From Pseudomonadota bacterium (GTDB lineage: Bacteria; Desulfobacterota; JAPLJL01), in assembly GCA_026388615.1 (NCBI GenBank), contig JAPLJL010000266.1, positions 1 through 6,342 on the forward strand: 6,342 nt of DNA, given 5' to 3'. Made by a program: the position numbers and the translations under genes. The notes beneath the pieces were generated by a model, which had not been told where the DNA came from, made no database searches, and was given only the letters and a program-made list of their open reading frames with translations. Shown piece after piece: positions 1 to 5,028 of this stretch (positions within the stretch are counted from its first letter, which is position 1; each line of letters begins with the position of its first letter).

Positions 1-114
1 GTCCCTTTGTTAAACAAAAGAAATATGCACCGATTGCTCAAAGACAGAATTCTTCCGGGACCGGTTGGAGCGACCATCCGCCGCATACTCTACACAGAAA
101 CAGGCGAGTCATAA
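1..114 (+). CDS. Possible C-terminal end of an unidentified protein (partial)
   Basis: Frame 1 is open from the window edge to a TAA at 112-114 and encodes 37 residues ending RRILYTETGES. I do not recognise the family. The stretch is hydrophilic and basic (NKRNMHRLLKDR) and contains a short LPGPVGATIRR segment. It has no visible catalytic motif and no membrane segment. It uses AGA, ATA, ACA and TTA codons, which the other genes here use little, so it could be a transferred gene, a degraded gene or simply non-coding DNA. It would converge on the TRAP genes. An open frame of this length can occur by chance, so support is weak. Confidence 0.3.
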   Translation, partial: VPLLNKRNMHRLLKDRILPGPVGATIRRILYTETGES

Positions 115-635
115 GCCGGGAAGGTTAGGGATAAAGACCGCCGACTACCGACCGCCGAAAAAGCAGGAAACCAGAAGACATAAATTTACCAACTTACTAA
201 TGTAGTGAGTCATAAATTCCTTTATTCTGGTTGTCATTCCGGGCTGGACCAAGCCTGCCCCGGACTTGATCCGGGGGAATCCGATTCCTCTCAAATGGTT
301 CCCTGCTTTCGCAGGGACGGCGCCTGGATTCCCGCTTGAGTTTATCCTGAGCGAAGCCGAAGGGCGGGAATGACGGTCAAAAAATTCAAACAAGCAAATG
401 TCAAGAAGCGTTAGACTTACTATATTGCCTATTGCTTACTTACTGCTTACTAGGAGCGCAGTCTTCCCTCGACTACAATGCCTCGGGATCTGATCGAAAA
501 GGCTGGGGCTACCGGTTGTTTGCCGGGCGGGACGCCCGGCCTCCATGCTGCTTACTGCTTTCCCTCCGGGCCCGCTTCCAGCCCGCTTACAGGCCGGAGG
601 GTAGGCCCTACGGGCCGGAGGCTGCTTACTGCTTA
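115..635. other. 521-bp gene-free intergenic region rich in repeats
   Basis: No frame here gives a recognisable protein. The short open frames seen on either strand run through palindromes and are low-complexity in translation. The region holds a 142-bp interspersed palindromic element (233-374), scattered TGCTTAC heptamers (433-636), an 8-bp GC-rich hairpin at 522-540 and another 8-bp stem at 562-601. It is the 3' flank of the minus-strand TRAP genes and, if the frame at 1-114 is real, a convergent junction. I see no tRNA or rRNA and no U-tailed terminator for the TRAP operon. Confidence 0.75.
233..374. repeat. Palindromic interspersed repeat with GTCATTCC/GGAATGAC ends
   Basis: The element is bounded by perfect 8-bp terminal inverted repeats, GTCATTCC at 233-240 and GGAATGAC at 367-374, extending to 10 of 12 matches. 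Inside are ordered hairpins: CCCCGGA/TCCGGGG (258-264 with 270-276), CCCTGC/GCAGGG (301-306 with 311-316) and ATTCCCGC/GCGGGAAT (328-335 with 364-371). The last hairpin has a 28-nt loop containing a CCTGAGCGAAGCCGAAGG motif. From general knowledge, sequences of this kind recur as REP- or MITE-like intergenic repeats in many bacteria. It has no coding capacity, so any mobility would depend on an enzyme encoded elsewhere. I see no clear target-site duplication at the ends. Confidence 0.65.
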
Positions 636-636
636 C
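433..636. repeat. Dispersed TGCTTAC heptamer repeats with GC-rich hairpins
   Basis: TGCTTAC occurs at 433-439, 444-450, 549-555, 623-629 and 630-636, mostly in the longer form ACTGCTTAC, with a near copy (TGCTTTC) at 556-562. The last two copies are directly tandem with a 7-bp period. Between them lie the inverted repeat GCCGGGCG/CGCCCGGC (522-529 with 533-540), the inverted repeat CCCTCCGG/CCGGAGGG (562-569 with 594-601), and a direct repeat GGCCGGAGG (592-600 and 613-621). The array abuts the TRAP gene, whose TAG stop (636-638) shares its first base with the last heptamer. It is probably an intergenic short-repeat family whose function cannot be read from one copy. Confidence 0.55.
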
Positions 637-1706
637 TATTTTTTCTGGGAACGGTATTCCGCCAGGGTGTCCTGGAGGCGGGTCAGAAGCCAGGCAGGGT
701 AATACTGGCCGATGAACTTCTGATTAAGCGGGCGGGCCTTTTCCCGGATGGCTTTCACGTTTTCCTCACTCAATTTGATTTCCTTGATTCCTTCTTTTAG
801 GAAACCCTGGTAGGTTTTTTCGTTGTCCACCCGGGAGATTTTCCGGAGTTCGGGGAGATAAAGATCCCAGCCTTCCTTAATTGTCTTGCGCAGGTCGGGG
901 GGAAGGCCCGCCAGGAATTTCATGTCCATGACGATGGCCGAAGGTGGAAGGGTAAAGGGAAGGTCAATGATGTACTTGGCGTAGGCGTACCACTGGAGGG
1001 CCAGGGCGGCATAGAGGGGAGAGTAAAAGGAATCCAGCTGGCCGGTCTTGAGGGCCATGAGCAGGTCGGGAAATCCGACCGGGACGTTTTGAAAGCCCAG
1101 GAGTTCGGCGAACTCGGTGATGACCGGATCTTTTTTCCAGGCCCACATCCGGCATTTGGGGAAGTCCTGGATGGATTCGACGGGGCTCTGGAGAAACCAG
1201 TAGCTGAAGCCGATATCGAGCCAGCCGGCCAGATAAAAACCTTTCTCTTCGAAGAGGCGCTGGAACTGGGGTTGCATCCGGTCCAGGACAAAATCGATTT
1301 CCGCGGAATTATTGAAAAGAAAGGGCAGGCTCAGGATCCGGGTTTCCGGGGCGATCATCCCCAGCCCAACATTGGCTAATCCGGCCCCCTGGAGCTGTCC
1401 CATTTTGATCTTCAGGAACTCGTCCGGCTCATCGCCCATGATTCCGCCCAGGTACCAGATGACCTTGATCCGGCCCGCGGATTTCTGCTCAACGTATTTC
1501 TGGAATTTATGGGCGGTATCCGCCCAGCTCGTTCCTTCGGGAGCGACGGCGGAAAGCTTAAGCACAAATTCCGGTGGCCCAGCCGGGGGACGCTCGGCGG
1601 CTCGGGCCGGCAGGGGTACGAAACCGGGGAAGAGGATCAGGAAAAAAGCGAAGGCGGCCGAAAACTTGAAGTAAATGGTTTTGATGATCACGGGGAAGCG
1701 GTTCAC
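636..1706 (-). CDS. TRAP transporter solute-binding protein, DctP family (second copy)
   Basis: Periplasmic receptor of a tripartite ATP-independent periplasmic (TRAP) transporter. It binds a solute, usually an organic acid, and delivers it to a DctQ/DctM permease. The product has 356 residues, normal for the family. It opens with a basic, strongly hydrophobic N-terminus and a likely Sec signal-peptide cleavage near PARA-AE (residues 36-37). The mature part begins FVLKLSAVAPEGTSW, followed by IMGDEPDEFLKIKMGQLQGAG (about 89-109), the hinge region KCRMWAW (184-190) and ALKTGQLDSFYSPLYAALALQWY (about 218-240). The start is a GTG whose first bases overlap the upstream gene's TGA (GTGA, 4 bp), with only a weak Shine-Dalgarno, which suggests translational coupling. 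It is plainly a paralogue of its upstream neighbour. The residue aligned with the canonical substrate-binding Arg appears to be Trp188. No permease gene follows, and the ligand is unknown. Confidence 0.92.
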   Translation of the reverse strand: MNRFPVIIKTIYFKFSAAFAFFLILFPGFVPLPARAAERPPAGPPEFVLKLSAVAPEGTSWADTAHKFQKYVEQKSAGRIKVIWYLGGIMGDEPDEFLKIKMGQLQGAGLANVGLGMIAPETRILSLPFLFNNSAEIDFVLDRMQPQFQRLFEEKGFYLAGWLDIGFSYWFLQSPVESIQDFPKCRMWAWKKDPVITEFAELLGFQNVPVGFPDLLMALKTGQLDSFYSPLYAALALQWYAYAKYIIDLPFTLPPSAIVMDMKFLAGLPPDLRKTIKEGWDLYLPELRKISRVDNEKTYQGFLKEGIKEIKLSEENVKAIREKARPLNQKFIGQYYPAWLLTRLQDTLAEYRSQKK

Positions 1707-2776
1707 GGGCTGGCCGGTTTCCGGATGTCCGGGGTTCGGCCGGGGCCGGAGCGGTATTCCTCGATGATTTTCAGGGATTCCTCCAGGACCGAGGCGGGGT
1801 AGAGTTGGCCCGCGAATTTTTGATAGACGGGGTGGGTCTTGTCCTGGAGGCTCTTCAGGAGGTTTTCCTCCAGCCGGTAGGGTTTGAGGCCCCAGGAGAT
1901 CAGGCCCTGAAAAGCCTTCTCGTTGTCTTTCCGCATCGCCAGGTTGAGGGGTGGGAGGTAAAGGTCGCAGGCCTCGAGGATGATTTTCCGCAGGTCGGGA
2001 GGCATGGTGTCCAGGTATTTTTTATCGAAGACGATTGTGGCCGGGGTGTAGGAGAAGGGTGTTTCCACCAGGTACTTGACTTGGGTATACCACTGGAGCG
2101 CGAGGATGGTGTAGGGAGGTCCGTAAAAAGCGTTCAGCAACCCGGTTTGCAGGGCGGGAAGCACCTCGGTGAGGGGGATGGAGATGTCCTGGAACCCCGC
2201 CATCCGGTTGACTTCGTTGGTAACCCGGTCGCCGGTCCAGGCCCACATCCGCATGGATTTCACGTCGTCGAGGGAATGGATGGGCTTGGAAGTAAACCAG
2301 TAATTGAAGCCGACGTCTATCCACCGGGAAAAGACGATGCCGTTATCGGCGAAAACTTTCCGGAAATGGGGAAGCATTTTCTCCAGGTAATAGTCGAGTT
2401 CGTCGTAATCCCGGAAGAAAAAGGGGAGGTTGAGAATCTGGGATTCCGAGGCGATCGTGGCCATTCCGACGCTGGTGAAGGCGGCCCCCTGGATCTGGCC
2501 GATCCGGAGCTTCCGGAGCGCGTCCGGCTCATCCCCCATCACCGCGCCCAGGTACCAGGTTATCCGGATCCGGCCTCCGGATTTTTCCTCGATGTAATCC
2601 TTAATTTTATAACCATAGTCGGCGTAGGTGGTCCCTTCCACCGCGACGGCGGCCAGCTTCAGGTGATATTCAGATTTTTGGCTAGGTTCGCCGGCGAACA
2701 GGGTGGCGGCCGGGATTCCCGTAAGAAGAGCCAGGGCCAAAGACCCGGCCACGGACAGCGGATGATTTTTAATCAT
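1703..2776 (-). CDS. TRAP transporter solute-binding protein, DctP family (first copy)
   Basis: First gene of a two-gene minus-strand operon and a paralogue of the next gene along its whole length. Its 357 residues match the usual DctP length. A signal peptide is visible: basic start MIKNH, hydrophobic core to about residue 27, probable cleavage near TLFA-GE (residues 28-29). Family landmarks in order are YHLKLAAVAVEGTTYAD (37-53), VMGDEPDALRKLRIGQIQGAAF (79-100), ILNLPFFF (114-121), MRMWAW (175-180), ALQTGLLNAFYGPPYTILALQWY (208-230) and MPPDLRK (258-264). The start is the ATG that gives a complete signal peptide; the Shine-Dalgarno upstream is poor. Trp178 sits where SiaP-type TRAP receptors have the carboxylate-binding Arg if LKLR is aligned with MRMW (inference). 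The C-terminal tail is about 14 residues longer than in the paralogue. No DctQ or DctM is encoded in the window, so the transporter partner is unlinked or beyond the flank. Confidence 0.93.
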   Translation of the reverse strand: MIKNHPLSVAGSLALALLTGIPAATLFAGEPSQKSEYHLKLAAVAVEGTTYADYGYKIKDYIEEKSGGRIRITWYLGAVMGDEPDALRKLRIGQIQGAAFTSVGMATIASESQILNLPFFFRDYDELDYYLEKMLPHFRKVFADNGIVFSRWIDVGFNYWFTSKPIHSLDDVKSMRMWAWTGDRVTNEVNRMAGFQDISIPLTEVLPALQTGLLNAFYGPPYTILALQWYTQVKYLVETPFSYTPATIVFDKKYLDTMPPDLRKIILEACDLYLPPLNLAMRKDNEKAFQGLISWGLKPYRLEENLLKSLQDKTHPVYQKFAGQLYPASVLEESLKIIEEYRSGPGRTPDIRKPASP

Positions 2777-2825
2777 AAAAATTTTGAGAGCTCGGTTAAA
2801 AGATTGACGCTTGGATCTAAAAACC

Positions 2826-2854
2826 AGAATATCGCAAAAAAACGGAAGTGTAAA
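2826..2854 (-). promoter_or_regulatory. Putative sigma70-type promoter of the TRAP receptor operon
   Basis: Read on the minus strand, TTTACA (2854-2849, 5 of 6 to TTGACA) is followed after 17 bp by TATTCT (2831-2826, 4 of 6 to TATAAT). Initiation would fall near 2819, giving a leader of about 43 nt before the ATG at 2776. The spacing is ideal but the -10 box is only moderate, and the region is AT-rich, so a chance match is possible. Confidence 0.4.
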
Positions 2855-2964
2855 TCATCAAAAAGCCAGGCGCAGGGCGCAAAAAGCCGAAAAGTTAAGA
2901 AACCTGCAAGTCTAAAAGACCAAAACACAGGGTTGCTGGCTACCCAACTCGCTGTTTTTAGTAG

Positions 2965-2992
2965 TGGACAAACCGGGGGAAGTATTTATAAT
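2965..2992 (+). promoter_or_regulatory. Sigma70-type promoter of the FHA-PP2C operon
   Basis: TGGACA (2965-2970, 5 of 6 to the -35 consensus) and a perfect TATAAT (2987-2992) are separated by 16 bp. Transcription should begin near 2999. That is downstream of the in-frame ATG at 2996, so this promoter argues against that ATG as start codon and fits a GTG start at 3026 with a leader of about 27 nt. Confidence 0.65.
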
Positions 2993-3010
2993 TAAATGCA
3001 CTTTGGAGGG

Positions 3011-3018
3011 GGAGGAGG
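3011..3018 (+). promoter_or_regulatory. Strong Shine-Dalgarno GGAGGAGG deciding the FHA start
   Basis: GGAGGAGG ends seven bases before the GTG at 3026-3028, which is optimal spacing. If translation began at the ATG at 2996 this purine block would instead be read as five consecutive glycines (MHFGGGGGLS), an unlikely N-terminus. The site therefore selects GTG 3026. Confidence 0.75.
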
Positions 3019-3025
3019 ATTATCC

Positions 3026-3433
3026 GTGAGAGCCAGGAAGAAAAAATCAGGATCGGAAGCCACCAAAGTAATTTCTCCGAAAACCGCCGTTCCGCCCGGC
3101 CAGGTGAGCCTGGTGGTTTTGACCGGAGAGGACGCGGGGGCGGAGCATTTCGTCCGGGGTCTGAAGTGCGTCCTGGGAAGGGACAGCGAGCAGGTGGACA
3201 TAACGGTGAAAAGCAAGGGGGTTTCCCGCCGTCACGCCTCCCTTTCCTGGCAAAAAAACCGAATCATCTTGGAAGACCTGGGCAGCACCAACGGAACCTT
3301 TCTTAACGACGAGCGAATCTCGGACCCCGTCGAGGTCCGGCACGGCGACCGCATCAAGCTGGGCGATCTGGTCCTGCAGGTGATCAAGGTTGACCAGCCT
3401 CAGGATACTCCGGTTTATGAGCTCCGCGAATAG
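3026..3433 (+). CDS. FHA-domain phosphothreonine-binding protein
   Basis: A small cytoplasmic adaptor (135 residues from the GTG) that should bind phosphothreonine peptides made by a Hanks-type Ser/Thr kinase. The first 25 or so residues are basic and probably unstructured (RARKKKSG). A single forkhead-associated domain fills the rest. Its signatures are VLGRD (about 49-53), the SRRH phosphopeptide-contact motif (67-70) and LGSTNGTFLND (85-95), followed by HGDRIKLGD (116-124). No membrane segment or second domain is seen. The GTG start is chosen from the Shine-Dalgarno and promoter positions; the upstream in-frame ATG at 2996 would add ten residues, mostly glycine. The next gene begins 17 bp before this one ends, so the two are surely co-transcribed. 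The partner kinase is not in the window. The domain call is very secure; the exact client is unknown. Confidence 0.93.
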   Translation: MRARKKKSGSEATKVISPKTAVPPGQVSLVVLTGEDAGAEHFVRGLKCVLGRDSEQVDITVKSKGVSRRHASLSWQKNRIILEDLGSTNGTFLNDERISDPVEVRHGDRIKLGDLVLQVIKVDQPQDTPVYELRE

Positions 3434-4199
3434 AAAATCCTACCTGATTCAGTCATCCGGAAAAACTGATCCGGGCCGGGTCCGGGCCCAGAACGAGGAT
3501 AATTTCTCCCGGGAAGAGGAACTCGGTCTCTTCCTGGTGGCGGACGGGATGGGCGGTCATGCCGGAGGGGAAACCGCCAGCGAGCTCTCTGCCACCACGG
3601 TGCGGGAGTTGGTGGGGGAATTTTCCCTGGCCCAGGCGGGTGTTCCGCCGGAAGAAAGGCCCTATCTGGATTGGCTGGCGGTGACCATCAAGAAGGCCGG
3701 GGAGAAGATCTATGACCTGGGCAACCAGAATATCGAGCTCCGGGGGATGGGAACCACCACCACCGCTTTGTGGATTCCCCCCGCCTTTGATCCGCCCCGC
3801 GCTTTTCTGGCCCACGTGGGGGACAGCCGGGCCTACCGGCTCCGGGAATCCCGGATGGAGCAGCTGACCCGGGATCATTCCTGGGTAATGGAGCAGGTCC
3901 GGGCCGGGCACCTGACCGTTTCCGAAGCCAAGACCCACCGTTTCCGGAGCTTGATCACCCGCTCGGTAGGCTTTCAGCAGAGCGTGGAGGTGGATTCCAC
4001 CATCCTGGAATTGAAAGCGGGTGATGCTTTCCTGATTTGTTCCGACGGGCTTTCCAACATGGTGGGGGACTCCGAGATCCAGCATGTTCTGGAAACGTCC
4101 GACCCGGAACCGGCGGCGGAGGAATTGATCACCCAGGCCAACGCTCACGGCGGAATCGACAACATTACCGTTCTGGTGATCAAAATCCTGCCCGCTTAA
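3417..4199 (+). CDS. PP2C-family (PPM) protein Ser/Thr phosphatase, Stp/PrpC type
   Basis: Metal-dependent phosphatase that removes phosphate from serine and threonine residues, normally opposing a PknB-like kinase. At 260 residues it is a single catalytic domain of ordinary bacterial PP2C length, with no membrane segment. All hallmark motifs are present: TDPGRVRAQNEDNF (17-30), VADGMGGHAGGETAS (41-55), GMGTTTT (110-116), AHVGDSRAYRL (132-142), LITRSVG (179-185), CSDGL (208-212) and GGIDNIT (245-251). The acidic metal ligands (Asp28, Asp43, Asp210, Asp248) are intact, so it should be active. The start is the ATG at 3417, with AGGA at 3402-3405 upstream. A TTG at 3390 would add nine residues before the usual N-terminus and is less likely. 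It overlaps the FHA gene by 17 bp, pointing to coupled translation and a shared signalling role. Confidence 0.95.
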   Translation: MSSANRKSYLIQSSGKTDPGRVRAQNEDNFSREEELGLFLVADGMGGHAGGETASELSATTVRELVGEFSLAQAGVPPEERPYLDWLAVTIKKAGEKIYDLGNQNIELRGMGTTTTALWIPPAFDPPRAFLAHVGDSRAYRLRESRMEQLTRDHSWVMEQVRAGHLTVSEAKTHRFRSLITRSVGFQQSVEVDSTILELKAGDAFLICSDGLSNMVGDSEIQHVLETSDPEPAAEELITQANAHGGIDNITVLVIKILPA

Positions 4200-4274
4200 T
4201 TTCATCCCCTTTATTGATCCGTCATTTTTCAGAATAATTCCTTTTTTTCCTGTTTTTGATTATTGCTGAAGACC

Positions 4275-4295
4275 GCTCGGGCTTTTGGCCCGAGC
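4275..4295. repeat. Perfect 8-bp hairpin, no U-tract
   Basis: GCTCGGGC (4275-4282) pairs with GCCCGAGC (4288-4295) across a five-base loop. Neither side is followed by a T-run in the direction of the incoming transcript, so it is not a textbook terminator. It could still stabilise or pause transcripts from either side. Confidence 0.55.
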
Positions 4296-4389
4296 CGCTT
4301 CTCGAGGGGGGGTTCTTCGCGATTAACTCGAAATCAGAAACCCCTGACCGACACCCTGGGCGAGCGCTCCCTGGCCGACACGAGCTGTC

Positions 4390-4442
4390 GGCTCGGGCAA
4401 GCGGGCAAGCCGGGCAGGCGGGCAAGCCGAGCCATCGGCTTG
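4390..4442. repeat. Tandem CGGGCARG repeats inside nested inverted repeats
   Basis: Four near-identical 8-9 bp units CGGGCAAG/CGGGCAAGC/CGGGCAGG/CGGGCAAGC lie head to tail at 4394-4427. They are enclosed by GGCTCGG (4390-4396) and CCGAGCC (4427-4433). An alternative 8-bp stem, CAAGCCGA (4423-4430) with TCGGCTTG (4435-4442) and a 4-nt loop, competes for the right arm. The right edge lies 20 bp beyond the acetyltransferase stop codon, so transcripts of that gene would carry the fold at their 3' end, though without a U-tail. Confidence 0.55.
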
Positions 4443-4461
4443 GGCAGGCCGAAACTAGAAA

Positions 4462-4971
4462 CTAAGATTGGTCCGGGGGAATTTCGTAGATAACCGCTTG
4501 CTCGTTGCAGTCCGGGAACTGGGGGCAGCGGATGCAATCGGTCCAGACCTTTTGGGGCAGGTCGCGTTTATCGATGGGCTGGAAACCCATGCGGAGGAAA
4601 AACCCGGGCTTGAAGGTGAGGGAAAAGACCCGGTAACAGCCCAGGCGCTTGGCCTCCCGGAGGGAGGCCTTGATCAGGGTGGAGCCGATCCCCTGGTGGG
4701 AATAGTCCGCGCGCACGGCCAGGGAGCGGATCTCGGCGATGTTTTCCCAGAGCACGTGCAGGGCGCAGGTGCCGATGATGTTTTCGGTGCCGGGCTCGGT
4801 AATGACCATGTAATCCCGGATGAACTCATAGATGTCCCCCAGGGAGCGGGGCAGCATCTCCCCCTGGCGGGCGAAGGGCTCGATCAGTTTCTGGATGGCA
4901 CGGGCTTCCTCGATCCGGGTTTTCCGGACCGAGCGGCTCCAGGAATGCTTTTTGGGTTTGGTCTGCGCCAT
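4462..4971 (-). CDS. argA: Short-form N-acetylglutamate synthase-like GNAT acetyltransferase
   Basis: Probable acetyl-CoA:L-glutamate N-acetyltransferase, the first step of arginine biosynthesis, in the single-domain form that lacks the amino-acid-kinase domain of classical ArgA. The 169 residues fit the short family (compare the Rv2747 type). Motifs in order are LPRSLGDIYEFIRDY (40-54), GTCALHVLWENIAEIRSLAV (67-86), the acetyl-CoA pyrophosphate loop around HQGIGS (92-97), RVFSLTFKPGFFLRMGF (114-130) and a cysteine-bearing tail DCIRCPQFPDC (145-155) characteristic of this group. The first 14 residues (MAQTKPKKHSWSRS) form a basic extension. The start is the ATG at 4971, as there is no better in-frame start before Met39. 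It has no Shine-Dalgarno, and a TATAAT sits seven bases upstream. It lies downstream of recN, 111 bp away on the same strand. A GNAT with another amine substrate cannot be excluded. Confidence 0.85.
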   Translation of the reverse strand: MAQTKPKKHSWSRSVRKTRIEEARAIQKLIEPFARQGEMLPRSLGDIYEFIRDYMVITEPGTENIIGTCALHVLWENIAEIRSLAVRADYSHQGIGSTLIKASLREAKRLGCYRVFSLTFKPGFFLRMGFQPIDKRDLPQKVWTDCIRCPQFPDCNEQAVIYEIPPDQS

Positions 4972-4978
4972 GGCAATG

Positions 4979-4984
4979 ATTATA
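4979..4984 (-). promoter_or_regulatory. Perfect TATAAT -10 box, possible leaderless argA-like transcript
   Basis: On the minus strand TATAAT is followed by seven bases and then the ATG of the acetyltransferase gene. Initiation at the usual distance would fall at or within one or two bases of the start codon. The -35 region (around 5002-5008, TTTTCC/TTTCCC) is poor. No Shine-Dalgarno precedes the ATG, which agrees with a leaderless message. Co-transcription from recN is the alternative. Confidence 0.4.
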
Positions 4985-5028
4985 GAGGATATTTAATCCG
5001 GGGGAAAATTATTTTTTTCAGCGTTTTG

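Larger units (their letters stand above)
2777..2995. other. Divergent intergenic promoter region
   Basis: This 219-bp AT-richer gap separates the divergently transcribed TRAP genes and the FHA/PP2C genes. It holds a strong plus-strand promoter next to the FHA gene and a plausible minus-strand promoter for the TRAP genes. Unlike the other intergenic regions of the window it contains no long perfect palindrome. I see no clear operator dyad or riboswitch. Confidence 0.6.
4200..4461. other. Gene-free convergent junction with palindromes
   Basis: These 262 bp lie between the convergent phosphatase and acetyltransferase genes. The first 60 bases are T-rich (T7 within 4241-4250, T5 at 4254-4258) without a preceding stem. 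The remainder is GC-rich: an 8-bp hairpin (4275-4295), an imperfect direct repeat CCCTGRCCGACAC (4342-4354 and 4369-4381), and a tandem CGGGCARG block enclosed by inverted repeats. Frames open through this region translate to low-complexity sequence with no family resemblance. No canonical intrinsic terminator was found for either flanking gene. Confidence 0.65.

Noticed and set aside
522..540. Hairpin GCCGGGCG/CGCCCGGC as terminator of the TRAP operon
   Set aside because: The stem is strong but is followed on the minus strand by AAACAACC rather than a U-tract, and it lies about 95 bp past the stop codon. Kept only as part of a repeat.
433..636. CRISPR-like array
   Set aside because: Repeat units are only 7-9 bp with irregular spacing and no uniform spacers, and no cas gene is present.
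432..800. Plus-strand open frame across the repeat region and the TRAP 3' end
   Set aside because: Its first half translates repeats and hairpins and its second half is antisense to the TRAP receptor; no plausible protein.
1805..2995. Long plus-strand open frame (396 codons) opposite the first TRAP receptor
   Set aside because: It lies mostly antisense to a clear DctP gene, its translation is Gly/Pro/His/Val-rich shadow sequence with no family motif, and it runs on through the promoter region.
3390..3416. TTG start for the PP2C gene
   Set aside because: It would add nine residues inside the FHA frame ahead of the conserved N-terminus. The ATG at 3417 has a usable AGGA upstream and gives a normal PP2C length.
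3453..4205. Minus-strand open frame (250 codons) opposite the PP2C gene
   Set aside because: It is antisense to a complete phosphatase with all catalytic motifs, and its own translation has no recognisable domain.
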